Origin: Brevundimonas nasdae
GTDB lineage: Bacteria > Pseudomonadota > Alphaproteobacteria > Caulobacterales > Caulobacteraceae
Direction: 5' to 3'
Length of the DNA stretch: 64,000 bases
NCBI RefSeq assembly: GCF_016654005.1
Contig: NZ_JAEPWN010000001.1
Coordinates: 1 to 64,000, forward strand
In this document: positions 17,802 through 26,512 of the stretch, piece by piece
Layout: each line of letters begins with the position of its first letter
Position numbering within the stretch: the first letter of the stretch is position 1
Program-made: the position numbers and the translations under genes
Notes under the pieces: generated by a model
Seen by the model: only the letters and a program-made list of their open reading frames with translations
The model's database searches: none
What the model was told of the DNA's origin: nothing

Positions 17802-19203
17802 GCAGGCCCTTCCCCTGACTCGGGGCGGTGCCAAGCCGCCTCGCCGCAACAATCGCCCCCTGGACGTTGAATACATCCAGGTTTCAGGCCTCCAGTCGGA
17901 CCCTCGACCGCAGCGCAAGCACAGCCAGCGACAACTCGACAATCTGGCGGGGGCCATCGCCAGGTTCGACATCGTCCGACCGCTACTCGTCACCGAGGAC
18001 AATGTGGTCCTGGATGGCAACGCGGTGCTGGAAGTTCTCCGCCGGGAAGGCCGAGACACGGTCCCGGTCATCCGTATCAGCGGCTATTCGTCGGCTGAAC
18101 TCCGCTCCCTACAGATGGCGCTCAACCGCATCGGCGACCATGCCGACTGGGATTTGGATGTGCTGCGCGCGGACTTCCTGATGCTGCAGGCGGATCCGGA
18201 GTTCGACTTCTCCCTCGACTTCACCGGGTTTGACCAGGTGTTCGTCGATCGGGTTACCTTGGCCGGCGATGTCGGCTCCCAGCAGGATGAGGTTCCCGAG
18301 CACGGCGAGGAGGCTCCGGTCACGCGCGTGGGCGACACCTGGTGCTGTGGGCGCCATCGCATCATCTGTGGCGACAGCCGGGATGGCGCTATCTTCATCA
18401 TGCTGTTGGACCAGGATCGGGTCCGGTTGACCCTGACCGACCCGCCGTACAACGTCAGAATCTCCGGCAACGTCTCGGGCCTCGGCAAGGTGCGGCACGG
18501 CGAGTTCGCCATGGCGTCGGGCGAGATGAACCGGGCGGAATTTGTCGAATTCCAGCGCCAGGTGTTCGATCACTGCAAGCGGTTCAGCGTAGATGGCGCC
18601 CTGCTCTACGCCTTCATCGACGGACGGCATGTCGCCGATCAGATCGCCGCCGGTGAAACGGTCTTCGGAGAGCTCAAACAGCTTGTTGTCTGGGCCAAGG
18701 ACAACGCGGGGATGGGGACCTTTTATAGGTCGCAGCACGAACTCCTGACGATCTGGAAGGTCGGCGAGGCGCCGAACGTCAACACCTTCGGTCTGGGGAG
18801 CAATGGTCGCTACCGGTCGAATGTCTGGAACTATCCGGGATACGCCAGCCTCGGCGCCGGCCGTGACGAGGCGTTGTCCTTCCACCCGACCGTCAAGCCT
18901 CTGCCCATGATCGTCGATGCGATCCTGGACGTCACCCATCAGGGCGAGGTCGTGCTCGATCCGTTCGGTGGTTCCGGCACAACCCTGATCGCGGCTGAGC
19001 GCACCGGCCGTGTGGCGCGACTGATCGAGATCGATCCGAAGTACGTCGATGTGGCGCTGCGCCGCTTCATCGCCGAGACTGGCGAAGAGCCGGTGCTGGC
19101 AGAAACCGACGAAGCCTTTTCGGAAGTTCGGTTTCGACGCCAAAGCGAAACCGTGAAGTCAGTTTCGGAATCGGGTTCCGACAGCGCGTGGGAGATCCTC
19201 TGA
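17794..19203 (+). CDS. ParB-domain DNA methyltransferase (N4/N6, beta class)
   Basis: Encodes 469 residues. The N-terminal ParB-like domain (about 20-115) has Q-R-Q-L-D-N-L-A-G-A-I and V-L-D-G-N-A-V-L-E-V. The methyltransferase domain has the catalytic DPPY at 216-219 and the SAM-binding F-G-G-S-G-T-T at about 391-397; the order (catalytic motif first) marks the beta class of N6-adenine or N4-cytosine enzymes. Such ParB-MTase fusions are common next to phage terminase genes. Its stop overlaps the DUF5681 gene start. Sequence specificity cannot be told; no matching endonuclease is adjacent. Confidence 0.9.
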   Translation: MAKQALPLTRGGAKPPRRNNRPLDVEYIQVSGLQSDPRPQRKHSQRQLDNLAGAIARFDIVRPLLVTEDNVVLDGNAVLEVLRREGRDTVPVIRISGYSSAELRSLQMALNRIGDHADWDLDVLRADFLMLQADPEFDFSLDFTGFDQVFVDRVTLAGDVGSQQDEVPEHGEEAPVTRVGDTWCCGRHRIICGDSRDGAIFIMLLDQDRVRLTLTDPPYNVRISGNVSGLGKVRHGEFAMASGEMNRAEFVEFQRQVFDHCKRFSVDGALLYAFIDGRHVADQIAAGETVFGELKQLVVWAKDNAGMGTFYRSQHELLTIWKVGEAPNVNTFGLGSNGRYRSNVWNYPGYASLGAGRDEALSFHPTVKPLPMIVDAILDVTHQGEVVLDPFGGSGTTLIAAERTGRVARLIEIDPKYVDVALRRFIAETGEEPVLAETDEAFSEVRFRRQSETVKSVSESGSDSAWEIL

Positions 19204-19649
19204 TGGCGAAGCCTCAAAAGCCCCGTCCGATGACTGATGAGCAGAAAGCCCGAGCCGAAGAGGCTGACTACGTGACCGGCTTCGGCAAACCACCGACGTC
19301 ATCTCAGTTTGCGAAGGGCAAGTCCGGCAACCCCGCCGGGCGCCCTAAAGGCGCACGTTCCATGCGCACCCTGTTGCAGGAGATTCTGGATCAGCCGGTC
19401 ACCATCTCCATCAAGGGCGTGCCGCGCCAGGTCCCCGCCAAGCAGGCGGTCCTGACCCGGCTCATGTCGCAGGCGCTCACCGGCAAGACCCAGGACGCGG
19501 CTCTCTTTGTAAGCCTGATCAAGACCACCCTGCCGGAACAGTTCGCCGAGGAGGCGGATGACGCGCTATCGACCGATGAGGCCAAGCTTCTCGAAGCCAT
19601 TGCCACCAAGATGCTGATGGCGCGCGGAGAGCGTGCGGAGGACGTGTGA
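19203..19649 (+). CDS. DUF5681 protein, possible terminase small-subunit partner
   Basis: Encodes 148 residues. It has the DUF5681 signature Q-F-A-K-G-K-S-G-N-P-A-G-R-P-K-G near the N-terminus, followed by helices with Q-A-V-L-T-R-L-M-S-Q-A. Genes of this family regularly precede a terminase large subunit, and the conserved basic N-terminus suggests DNA binding, so a small-terminase-like role is plausible but not proven. Start and stop each overlap the neighbouring genes by one base, placing it in a tight MTase-DUF5681-TerL operon. Confidence 0.8.
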   Translation: MAKPQKPRPMTDEQKARAEEADYVTGFGKPPTSSQFAKGKSGNPAGRPKGARSMRTLLQEILDQPVTISIKGVPRQVPAKQAVLTRLMSQALTGKTQDAALFVSLIKTTLPEQFAEEADDALSTDEAKLLEAIATKMLMARGERAEDV

Positions 19650-21076
19650 TGGCCGTTCCAACCTTCACGCGCGCCGAGTATGAAGGGGCCCTTCGATCTG
19701 ATCTGACCGGGTACTTCTTCTGGGCATGGTCGCAGCTTCACCCTGGCCAAAAACTAATTTCGGGTTGGCATCTGCATGCTCTAGCGGCGGCCCTCACCAA
19801 ATGCGCCACGGGCGAGACCAAGCGGCTGATCATCAATCTGCCGCCGCGGAACCTGAAATCAGAGTTTGCCTCGATCGTCTTTCCGACTTGGCTCCTCGGT
19901 CGAGATCCCAGCCGCAAGATCATCAACATCACCTATTCGGAGGCCCTGACGAAGGAGTTCGCCCGGGGCTCCAAGGGCCTGATGGAGACGGCTGACTATA
20001 AACGGATATTCCCGGCAACGCGGATCAATCCCAGGGCTAATGCGGACACCGACTTCACCCTGATGAAGCACCGTGGCAAGCGGTTCGGAACCACGGTGTT
20101 TGGTTCGGTCACCGGCTTCGGCGGCGATTTCCTGATCATCGATGATCCAATCAAGCCTGAGGACACGCGGTCCGACACGGTTCGCACGCGGGTCAATGAA
20201 TGGTTCGAAAGCACCGCTCTGTCGCGCCTCGACCGTAAGGAAACCGGCTGCATCATCGTCATCATGCAGCGCCTGCATGTCGATGATCTTTCAGGTAGGC
20301 TGCTCGAAGCCGGCGGGTGGACCCACCTCAATCTGCCTGCAATCGCTACCGAGCGTCAGGTGCTTGATGTCGGTCAAGGGCTGACCTGGACGCGGGAGAT
20401 TGGCGAGCCGCTGAATTCCAAGTTCGAGTCTGTTGAAACGCTGGAGGCGCTCCGCGAAAGCATGGGGGATGATTTCTTCCAGTCGCAATACCAGCAATCG
20501 CCGGTCATGCCCGGCGGGAACATCATCAAGCTCGAATGGCTGCAACGCTATCAGGCGCCGTTCAGGGCCACGCTGAATGATGAGGTGGTTTTCAGCTGGG
20601 ATACAGCCTTTGGCACGGGCGTCAGCAACGATTGGTCGGTCGGCACGGTCTGGGTCGTGCGCGGCAAAAACTACTTCTTGGGAGACGTGGTCAGGGGCCG
20701 CTTCTCTGGCGGTGATCTCGTTAAGGCCATGGTGAATCTCTGGGACAAATACCCCACCACCCGCCGGGTCATCCTGCTGGAGAAGGTCAATGGGATGGAA
20801 CTGGTCGCCGAACAGGTCCGGCAGGCCTGTCCCGACGTCGATCTCGAGCTCATGCCGCCTGTTCAGAGCAAGGTATCCCGCGTCTGGGCCACGGCGCCGA
20901 TATTCCAGCGCGGCGCCGTCCATCTTCCCGACCGTGCCGATTGGTTAGATGAGTATGTGAAAGAACTTATCTCCTTCCCTCGCGCCAAGCATGATGACCA
21001 GGTCGATTCCACGAGCCAGTTTCTGGGGTGGATCACGACGAAGCCTGATCTGACGGTCGTCCAACGCTTCGTGTGA
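19649..21076 (+). CDS. Phage terminase large subunit
   Basis: Encodes 475 residues. The N-terminal ATPase domain has L-P-P-R-N-L-K-S in the Walker A position and F-L-I-I-D-D-P as Walker B. The C-terminal RNase H-like nuclease has F-S-W-D-T-A-F-G and D-D-Q-V-D-S-T-S-Q-F near the end. TerL cuts phage DNA and pumps it into capsids. It is full length, yet no portal, protease or capsid gene is found anywhere nearby. This suggests a phage remnant, or a satellite-like element using another phage's capsids. Confidence 0.92.
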   Translation: MAVPTFTRAEYEGALRSDLTGYFFWAWSQLHPGQKLISGWHLHALAAALTKCATGETKRLIINLPPRNLKSEFASIVFPTWLLGRDPSRKIINITYSEALTKEFARGSKGLMETADYKRIFPATRINPRANADTDFTLMKHRGKRFGTTVFGSVTGFGGDFLIIDDPIKPEDTRSDTVRTRVNEWFESTALSRLDRKETGCIIVIMQRLHVDDLSGRLLEAGGWTHLNLPAIATERQVLDVGQGLTWTREIGEPLNSKFESVETLEALRESMGDDFFQSQYQQSPVMPGGNIIKLEWLQRYQAPFRATLNDEVVFSWDTAFGTGVSNDWSVGTVWVVRGKNYFLGDVVRGRFSGGDLVKAMVNLWDKYPTTRRVILLEKVNGMELVAEQVRQACPDVDLELMPPVQSKVSRVWATAPIFQRGAVHLPDRADWLDEYVKELISFPRAKHDDQVDSTSQFLGWITTKPDLTVVQRFV

Positions 21077-21104
21077 CTGGACTTCGCCGTGGAAGGAAGC
21101 GTTG
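21062..21104. repeat. Inverted repeat with a motif shared with the cassettes
   Basis: CAACGCTTC (21062-21070) and GAAGCGTTG (21096-21104) form a perfect 9-bp inverted repeat across the terL stop. The right arm lies in a stretch of about 27 bases that also occurs, with few changes, just before the DUF3489 genes of both cassettes (near 1099 and 43618). It may end terL transcription or be a site shared by the mobile units. Confidence 0.4.
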
Positions 21105-21112
21105 CTCCGTTC

Positions 21113-21412
21113 ATGAGCTTTGAATCGACACTCCGTCACGTCGCGCCGACCTTTGGAAAACGCCGTGTCCCGCCGCTTACGGGTGAGCAGAAAACGGCGC
21201 TGATCACTCAGGCGCGCGAAGCGGAACTGCAGGCGCGGAGGGCAAGAATGGATGCCTACCTGGAGGTCAGGTGGGAAGAGAACATGGCCAAGCTCAGAGC
21301 TTCCATCGTGGAGGCTGAAAGCGCCATCGCCAGACGCCGGTTGGGTGCCATGGGTGTGGGAGCCCTGCGGAATCTGGCCGGGTTCGCGATTGGTTGTCGG
21401 TTGGGTCGCTGA
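21113..21412 (+). CDS. Small basic coiled-coil-like protein after terL
   Basis: Encodes 99 residues from ATG 21113 (a GTG at 21089 would add eight). The middle is a charged helix with A-R-E-A-E-L-Q-A-R-R-A-R-M-D-A-Y-L-E-V-R, likely coiled coil, and the end has a glycine-rich hydrophobic stretch (MGVGALRNLAGFAIGC). No family was recognised. It follows terL by 36 bases in the same direction and probably belongs to the same element. Confidence 0.55.
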   Translation: MSFESTLRHVAPTFGKRRVPPLTGEQKTALITQAREAELQARRARMDAYLEVRWEENMAKLRASIVEAESAIARRRLGAMGVGALRNLAGFAIGCRLGR

Positions 21413-21421
21413 GCGCGCCGA

Positions 21422-21682
21422 TCAACCACTCGCCTGACCAACGACGAGCGGATCGTCCTGCGGACGGAGCAGTTCATAGGGCGCGAGCTTCAACGCCGTC
21501 GCCAGCTTCTCGATGTTGTCGAGTGAGATGTTGCGCTCTGAGCGTTCCACGGCGCCGACGAAGGTTCTGTGCAGCCCGGCCTCGTCGGCGAGTCTTTCCT
21601 GGCTCAGCCCATGGTTGGCGCGATAGCGGCGGAGATTCTCCGCCAACACCTTCCGCAAGGGTTTGTCCGCCTTCGACGCCAT
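21422..21682 (-). CDS. XRE-family helix-turn-helix regulator
   Basis: Encodes 86 residues. The HTH is clear: L-R-R-Y-R-A-N-H-G-L-S-Q-E-R-L-A-D-E-A-G-L-H-R-T-F-V, followed by V-E-R-S-E-R-N-I-S-L-D-N-I-E-K-L-A-T-A-L. Such single-domain Cro/C1-type proteins repress nearby promoters in phages and act as controller proteins in restriction systems. It faces away from the membrane-protein cluster starting at 21828, so the 145-bp region between them is the likely operator. Which system it controls is unknown. Confidence 0.9.
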   Translation of the reverse strand: MASKADKPLRKVLAENLRRYRANHGLSQERLADEAGLHRTFVGAVERSERNISLDNIEKLATALKLAPYELLRPQDDPLVVGQASG

Positions 21683-21827
21683 CGCTGAAAGCTGACCGGA
21701 TGACGCATATACGGCGACAGCGTTTACGTAGCATTTTGGAAGTTGGAGTTAAGGTCTGACCGATCTGAGGGTGGGGACCAGTACGCATCCCAGATCCTTA
21801 ATCAAACTGGCGAGAAGAGGCGCGACT

Positions 21828-22082
21828 ATGAACTTCACACCTCAGGAATATGCAGTGGCGGTCGAGAATGAGCGTGAGCGGAGGAAGAACGCCCAGAACG
21901 GTCAGGCGATTCTATTCGCCTTGGGCCTGTTCATCGGCATTCCCGTCCTTGTCAGCATGTGCAGTCCCAGCGACCCTGCGAAGCGCGCAATGGACACATG
22001 CATCGAGCGCTCCGTTAAAACCTACGGTTCATCCGTGTCGTCGGAGGCTGTGCTTGCGCATTGCCGAGCACAGGCGCGATGA
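21828..22082 (+). CDS. Small single-pass membrane protein
   Basis: Encodes 84 residues from ATG 21828, preceded by AGAGG. A charged N-terminal helix (E-N-E-R-E-R-R-K-N) leads into one transmembrane segment (ILFALGLFIGIPVLVSM) followed by a cysteine, and then a short soluble domain with two more cysteines (C-I-E-R and H-C-R). No family was recognised. Its stop overlaps the next start (ATGA), so it is co-translated with the larger membrane protein. Confidence 0.7.
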   Translation: MNFTPQEYAVAVENERERRKNAQNGQAILFALGLFIGIPVLVSMCSPSDPAKRAMDTCIERSVKTYGSSVSSEAVLAHCRAQAR

Positions 22083-23125
22083 CCGTGTTTGGACGGCGTC
22101 GCATTGTTCCGCCCTCGTTACCCGTCGCAGGGGTTAGCGTATCCAGACCGTCTCGTTGGATACGCGTCCTTGTTCGGATCTGGGCTGTGTTCGTTTTCGT
22201 CGTCGCCGTCGGTGGCTTGCTACAAGGCGCCTGGATCGGCAGCCTGGCTCTATTGGCTCATGCCGTGCTCGTCTGGCCCGAAGTCGGTGACTTCGCGGCC
22301 AGACTGGGAGTTGCGTGGGTTCGTCTCGTCTGCGCTGGGGTGACGTTGGTGGTCTTCATCGTCCTGGTCAGTCTTGGTGCTGGCGATGATGAGATTGCGG
22401 TGGAGCCGGAAATGTCTCGATCCGATGTGATGTCGAAGCTATCGCCGCCGCCATCGACCCTTGGAGCATATCGCTCGAAAATTCCTGGCCACGCCTTCAG
22501 CCGGATTGACCGTAGCGACTACTATATCTCCGTGCACAGGAGATTGGGCCCGACGCGAGTGCGTGATGCCAACACCCTGGCACCTTGGGTCGCCCTGCGT
22601 GTCTCCTTCGCCTCAAGCTGCGACCGTGTCGACATGGTCGAGATTTCCCAGGATGCGAGTCAGGCGGAACTGCGCTGGTTCGTGGATTGTCTCAATCGCC
22701 AGCGCTTCTATGTAAACGAAGCCGACGCCAAAGCCACTCGTGTCAAATTCGCGGACGTCCCGGACACCGCCGTGATCGACCTGTTGCCGGAGGATCTGCC
22801 GCGTGCGGAGAATGCCAAAGTCATAGGGTTCGATGAGCTGGCGGGATTGCGCATATGCGAGGCCTCTTTGAGGAGCCGACTTCAACAGCCGGACGCCTAT
22901 CGTCCCGTTGGCGCGGCTCGCACCCAGCGCCACCCTCAACGGGGTAGGGTCACGATCACGCGCAGCTTCATCACCAGCAATGGATTGGGGCAATCAATCC
23001 ACTCACAATGGGAATGTCTACTAGACGCTGGCGATACGCGTGTGATCGAGATCAAATGGCTCGACGCGGGGCAATGGCGTGTAGCGGCGAAAGGATCGTT
23101 GCATCATGGTGGTGCTTGGAATTGA
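22079..23125 (+). CDS. Membrane protein of unknown function
   Basis: Encodes 348 residues from ATG 22079. About three transmembrane helices occupy residues 30-105 (for example W-A-V-F-V-F-V-V-A-V-G-G and GVTLVVFIVLVSLG), followed by a soluble domain of about 240 residues with no recognised family. The soluble part contains two cysteines near W-F-V-D-C-L-N and I-C-E-A-S-L. It overlaps the DUF429 gene by 20 bases, so it forms an operon with a predicted nuclease, a layout often seen in defence modules. That role is an inference. Confidence 0.7.
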   Translation: MTVFGRRRIVPPSLPVAGVSVSRPSRWIRVLVRIWAVFVFVVAVGGLLQGAWIGSLALLAHAVLVWPEVGDFAARLGVAWVRLVCAGVTLVVFIVLVSLGAGDDEIAVEPEMSRSDVMSKLSPPPSTLGAYRSKIPGHAFSRIDRSDYYISVHRRLGPTRVRDANTLAPWVALRVSFASSCDRVDMVEISQDASQAELRWFVDCLNRQRFYVNEADAKATRVKFADVPDTAVIDLLPEDLPRAENAKVIGFDELAGLRICEASLRSRLQQPDAYRPVGAARTQRHPQRGRVTITRSFITSNGLGQSIHSQWECLLDAGDTRVIEIKWLDAGQWRVAAKGSLHHGGAWN

Positions 23126-23903
23126 TGCCGCCTGGACGGTGCGCGAACCGAGCGGTGTCGCCCTCATTTCCAAAAGCGGATCGCGATGGCGTCTTTTGGG
23201 GGCGGCTCCCTCGTATGAAACTTTCATCGCGCTGGCAGGCAGCGCCAACCCGTCTAACGATCGACCACGAGGGAGCGAGCCTGATCCATCCGAACTATTG
23301 TCGGCGGTAGCTCGAATCGCCGATGTCGAGGTCGATCTGATCGCGGTGGACATGCCTCTATCTCGTCTGCCAATCACCGGCCGGAGGGAGGCGGACAACG
23401 CCGTATCCCGAGTGTATGGGGCTCGCAAATGCGGAACCCACACGCCGAGCGTGGTCCGACCTGGGCCGATCAGCGATCGTTTGCGAAAGGGCTTTGAGGG
23501 GGCGGGCTATTTGCTCAGCACACAGCAAGTAGCGCGCCGATCGCTGCTCGAAGTCTACCCCCATCCCGCACTAGTGGAACTGTATTCCGCGCCGGAACGG
23601 CTGCCCTACAAGCTCTCCAAGATTAGGAATTATTGGCCGAGTCTCTCGCCATCGGATCGTCGCGCCAAGCTGTTGGTGGTTTGGGGCGGAATCGTCAATG
23701 CGCTTGAAGTTGAGATTGAGGGAGTGGAGAGGATGCTCCCACCACTGGATATCTCGGCCCCCACATGGCGCCTCAAGGCCTACGAAGATATGCTGGATGC
23801 CGTCGTGTGCACCTGGATCGGAGCCGCGGCTATCGAGGGAAACTGCATCGCACATGGCGATGAAGACGCCGCGATCTGGATTCCGACGCCTTTCCGGCGA
23901 TGA
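23106..23903 (+). CDS. DUF429 family protein (predicted RNase H-like nuclease)
   Basis: Encodes 265 residues. It begins M-V-V-L-G-I-D-A-A-W-T, with the acidic residue of the first RNase H-like strand, and continues L-I-A-V-D-M-P-L-S for the second; a Y-E-D-M-L-D-A-V-V-C-T-W helix near the end supplies another acid. This is the DUF429 pattern, predicted to have an RNase H-like nuclease fold. It overlaps the membrane protein gene by 20 bases. Substrate unknown. Confidence 0.8.
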   Translation: MVVLGIDAAWTVREPSGVALISKSGSRWRLLGAAPSYETFIALAGSANPSNDRPRGSEPDPSELLSAVARIADVEVDLIAVDMPLSRLPITGRREADNAVSRVYGARKCGTHTPSVVRPGPISDRLRKGFEGAGYLLSTQQVARRSLLEVYPHPALVELYSAPERLPYKLSKIRNYWPSLSPSDRRAKLLVVWGGIVNALEVEIEGVERMLPPLDISAPTWRLKAYEDMLDAVVCTWIGAAAIEGNCIAHGDEDAAIWIPTPFRR

Positions 23904-23975
23904 GCTTTTCCGGCTTGTTTGCGAAAGGGCGAGCAGTCCTCCACCCGGTAGGGTGTGGCCCAAAGGGGAGATTAA

Positions 23976-24410
23976 ATGAACACCAGCCGCAAATTCACCT
24001 CCAAGCAGATGGGGGATGCCTGCGAAATGCTGGTCGCCGCCGAGATGACGCTGGCGGGCGTCCCAGCGTTAAAGGTTCCGGACAACTGGCCGCACTATGA
24101 CGTAATCGCGCAACCTTCATCCGGGCCGGCGCAACGTGTTTCCGTCAAGGCGCGGACGCTTCGCGCCGGAGCGGTTTATCTGGAATACAAGCGAACTGAT
24201 GAGTTCGACTGGCTCGCCATGGTGCTTTTGGCCAGTGAGAGCTCGTGTGACAGATCATTCTATCTGGTGCCTCGCGTGGTCGCCGACGTGCATGCGCGCC
24301 AGGATAAACCGACCAGCAAGACCGCTGACTTGAGGTATTTCCGCGTCGATCAGATCGATGGAATGTTTGCCAGATTCAGGGATAATTTCGCCCTGTGTGT
24401 CGCGGCCTAA
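23976..24410 (+). CDS. Small PD-(D/E)XK nuclease-like protein
   Basis: Encodes 144 residues. The N-terminal helix has A-C-E-M-L-V-A-A-E-M (Glu17 or Glu23), then Y-D-V-I-A (Asp42) and R-V-S-V-K-A-R-T-L (Lys58), followed by V-Y-L-E-Y-K-R. Spacing fits the small PD-(D/E)XK group related to PF11645. It lies 72 bases after the DUF429 gene. It may cut DNA or RNA, or bind it as an inactive relative; the operon context points to a defence or element-maintenance function. Confidence 0.65.
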   Translation: MNTSRKFTSKQMGDACEMLVAAEMTLAGVPALKVPDNWPHYDVIAQPSSGPAQRVSVKARTLRAGAVYLEYKRTDEFDWLAMVLLASESSCDRSFYLVPRVVADVHARQDKPTSKTADLRYFRVDQIDGMFARFRDNFALCVAA

Positions 24411-24570
24411 TTCGGCCCTGTCGCCAGGCCTTCGGCGATCTGTGGGCTGCGTCCTACTGCAACACTTGTGGCACTTCGTCGAAATCGCCGAGTCACCGCC
24501 GCATTATAGGGGGCGGTGCTGAACGTTCGTCGCCCATGTCACGCTCGTTGGCACGAGGTCACAAGCTGCT

Positions 24571-25710
24571 CTATTCGCAGGGCAGACGATCATGTTGCGC
24601 GCCATTCTCCAGATGCCAAGCCAAGGCTTGAGGGCTCGGACGCGCCGAGGCCTCCTTGGGAATGGTGAGCTTTCGTCCATTCAAGGCGGCGTACTCACTG
24701 CCGGCCAGGCGTGTTGCGATCGTCAGTCTATAGTCCGGTGTCACCGAGATTAATCCAAGATCAAACAGCGTGTGGATGTCCGCTCGGAGGAGCAGGCCGT
24801 TCCTCACATCGTTTGTTTCAACGCCGAAGTAGGGGCGAATATGCGCTGCCTCCAGAACCATGGCGGTCGTGCATCCGGTCACGGCGCAGCGTCCATCGTA
24901 AGCTCGAAGCAGGCTTTTGCGGAAAGCTGGCTGGCCCAGGCGACGCTTTACCTCAGCCAGCACTTTCTCGCGTCCATCCTTGATGGATGTTGGGTCGAAG
25001 GGGGCAGGATCGGGCCGATCGATTTCTAGGTCAGAGTTGATGCGCTGTAGCGTGAAACGCGATGGTGGGCCGGGGATATGGCTGAGGTAACGAAACGCCC
25101 CCTCGAACACGAAACCGCCGCCAGTATGATCGGACTTGGTGGCCCGGTGAAACAGCAGGATTTCCCTGCCATCAGTCTCGTGATTGATGATCTGCGCATC
25201 CGTCCGGCCGGCGTTCTGGCCCAGCCAGATGAACAGGTCGCCGTCGAAGGTGTTGACCAAGCCAAGCTCGGGGGCCGTCTTCTCACCGGTGACAAACAGC
25301 CAAATCGACTGTGTATCTTGCGGTCGATAGAAGCCGTTGTTGATCGTGGCGTCGGTTACGCCGAAGAGCGAGCGAAGGTCCTGGCGGGCGTAGATTTCGC
25401 CTTCAGTCAGTTGGGCCGACGTAGCCTTCCCGACGTGGAAACCCAAGCGCTCGAAGGCCCGGATCACGGGGGCACCACCGGAGAAATCGTCTGGTTCGAG
25501 CGGTTCGAATCCACGCTGGTGACCATGCGCGGCAGCCGCTAGGGGCTTGCTGTCGTAGGCACGTCCCTCATGGATCACAAAGAAATCGCGCGAACGTTTG
25601 AAGCCGTACTTCTCGATGAAGGCGTCACGTCCCAGGGCGCGGAATTCCTCCATCGCCCTCTCGACAGCGGCTGGCTGGGTCAGATTCTCGAGCTTGCCGT
25701 CTGTCGCCAT
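24571..25710 (-). CDS. HNH restriction endonuclease, McrA-like
   Basis: Encodes 379 residues. The N-terminal part (about 10-95) resembles the head domain of ScoMcrA-type enzymes (EKYGFKRSRDFFVIHEGRAY, D-S-K-P-L-A-A-A-A-H). The middle (105-230) resembles the DNA-reading domains fused to such nucleases. The C-terminal HNH has C-A-V-T-G-C, L-E-A-A-H-I-R-P-Y and N-G-L-L-L-R-A-D-I-H-T-L-F-D. Enzymes of this architecture restrict modified (methylated or phosphorothioated) DNA. It sits downstream of the Eco29kI-like genes but is separated by 145 bases. Which modification it reads cannot be told from sequence. Confidence 0.85.
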   Translation of the reverse strand: MATDGKLENLTQPAAVERAMEEFRALGRDAFIEKYGFKRSRDFFVIHEGRAYDSKPLAAAAHGHQRGFEPLEPDDFSGGAPVIRAFERLGFHVGKATSAQLTEGEIYARQDLRSLFGVTDATINNGFYRPQDTQSIWLFVTGEKTAPELGLVNTFDGDLFIWLGQNAGRTDAQIINHETDGREILLFHRATKSDHTGGGFVFEGAFRYLSHIPGPPSRFTLQRINSDLEIDRPDPAPFDPTSIKDGREKVLAEVKRRLGQPAFRKSLLRAYDGRCAVTGCTTAMVLEAAHIRPYFGVETNDVRNGLLLRADIHTLFDLGLISVTPDYRLTIATRLAGSEYAALNGRKLTIPKEASARPSPQALAWHLENGAQHDRLPCE

Positions 25711-25855
25711 TTTCTCTTCCCGACCCGCTGGTCATCCCCGACATACAAGGCGACCGCCGAGTTGCGAAAGTCCCGTGAACGCCGGGCTACCGCATGGCCT
25801 TCGGCTCCAGATGGTCGCGTCTGAACCCCGCCAGTCGATACGCTTGAGGCGTTTC

Positions 25856-26512
25856 CTAGGCGTGGGCCGACGCCTCGTTCACCGCCGCTTGCTCTTGCTC
25901 CGCGCGTTCTCGGGCCTCCAGATGTCCCGCGACCTTGGTCGCGATATCCTCTGGCGTGACGCCGCTGTCCGCCAGCTTGACCGCCCAGGTGCGTCCGGGG
26001 TGCAGCACGTCCCAGGGCGAGCGATACTGCGTGGCGCGCCGACCGCCCGGGTCATGGTTGCCGAACCCGTCGACCACCAGGTTCCACACCGGGAAATGCC
26101 AACTGATTAGCATGCGTTCGGCCATCCGGATCCAGACATCGTCGACGGCCAGGAAGCGGCAGGCGAAGTCCTCCGATCGTAGATTATCGGCCTGGGCCAC
26201 GGACTTCGCGTGGTCGGCCAGTCGATTCCACAGCGCCCGTCCATGCGGGGCGTCGAAATCTCCGCCGCGCCGGCCGCCCATGGGATCGGCCTTGCCAATG
26301 TAGATCGGCAACGCGAAGGCACCGTCACGATTCTTGTCGGCGACCTTGGCGTAGGCCGGGAAATCGCCTGTGTAATAGATGGCGTAGATGCCGGCGCCCT
26401 CGAAAGGCTGGGCCGGCGCGAGCGGCTCAATGGGTCTGTGCAGCAGGGCGTTGGCCACGCTTTCGGCCAGGTGCCGCTTCTCCAGCGGATTGTATGGGAC
26501 CAGGGCGCTCAT
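25856..26512 (-). CDS. Eco29kI-family restriction endonuclease (GIY-YIG)
   Basis: Encodes 218 residues from ATG 26512, close to the 214 of Eco29kI. The GIY-YIG nuclease core shows G-I-Y-A-I-Y-Y-T-G (Tyr43) and P-I-Y-I-G-K-A (Tyr71), with candidate catalytic Arg97 or neighbour, His101, Glu132 (A-E-R-M-L-I) and Asn144 (P-V-W-N), spaced as in Eco29kI. That family cuts CCGCGG. It overlaps the end of the methyltransferase gene by 86 bases, the normal layout of this type II system. Specificity for CCGCGG here is inferred from the family. Confidence 0.9.
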   Translation of the reverse strand: MSALVPYNPLEKRHLAESVANALLHRPIEPLAPAQPFEGAGIYAIYYTGDFPAYAKVADKNRDGAFALPIYIGKADPMGGRRGGDFDAPHGRALWNRLADHAKSVAQADNLRSEDFACRFLAVDDVWIRMAERMLISWHFPVWNLVVDGFGNHDPGGRRATQYRSPWDVLHPGRTWAVKLADSGVTPEDIATKVAGHLEARERAEQEQAAVNEASAHA

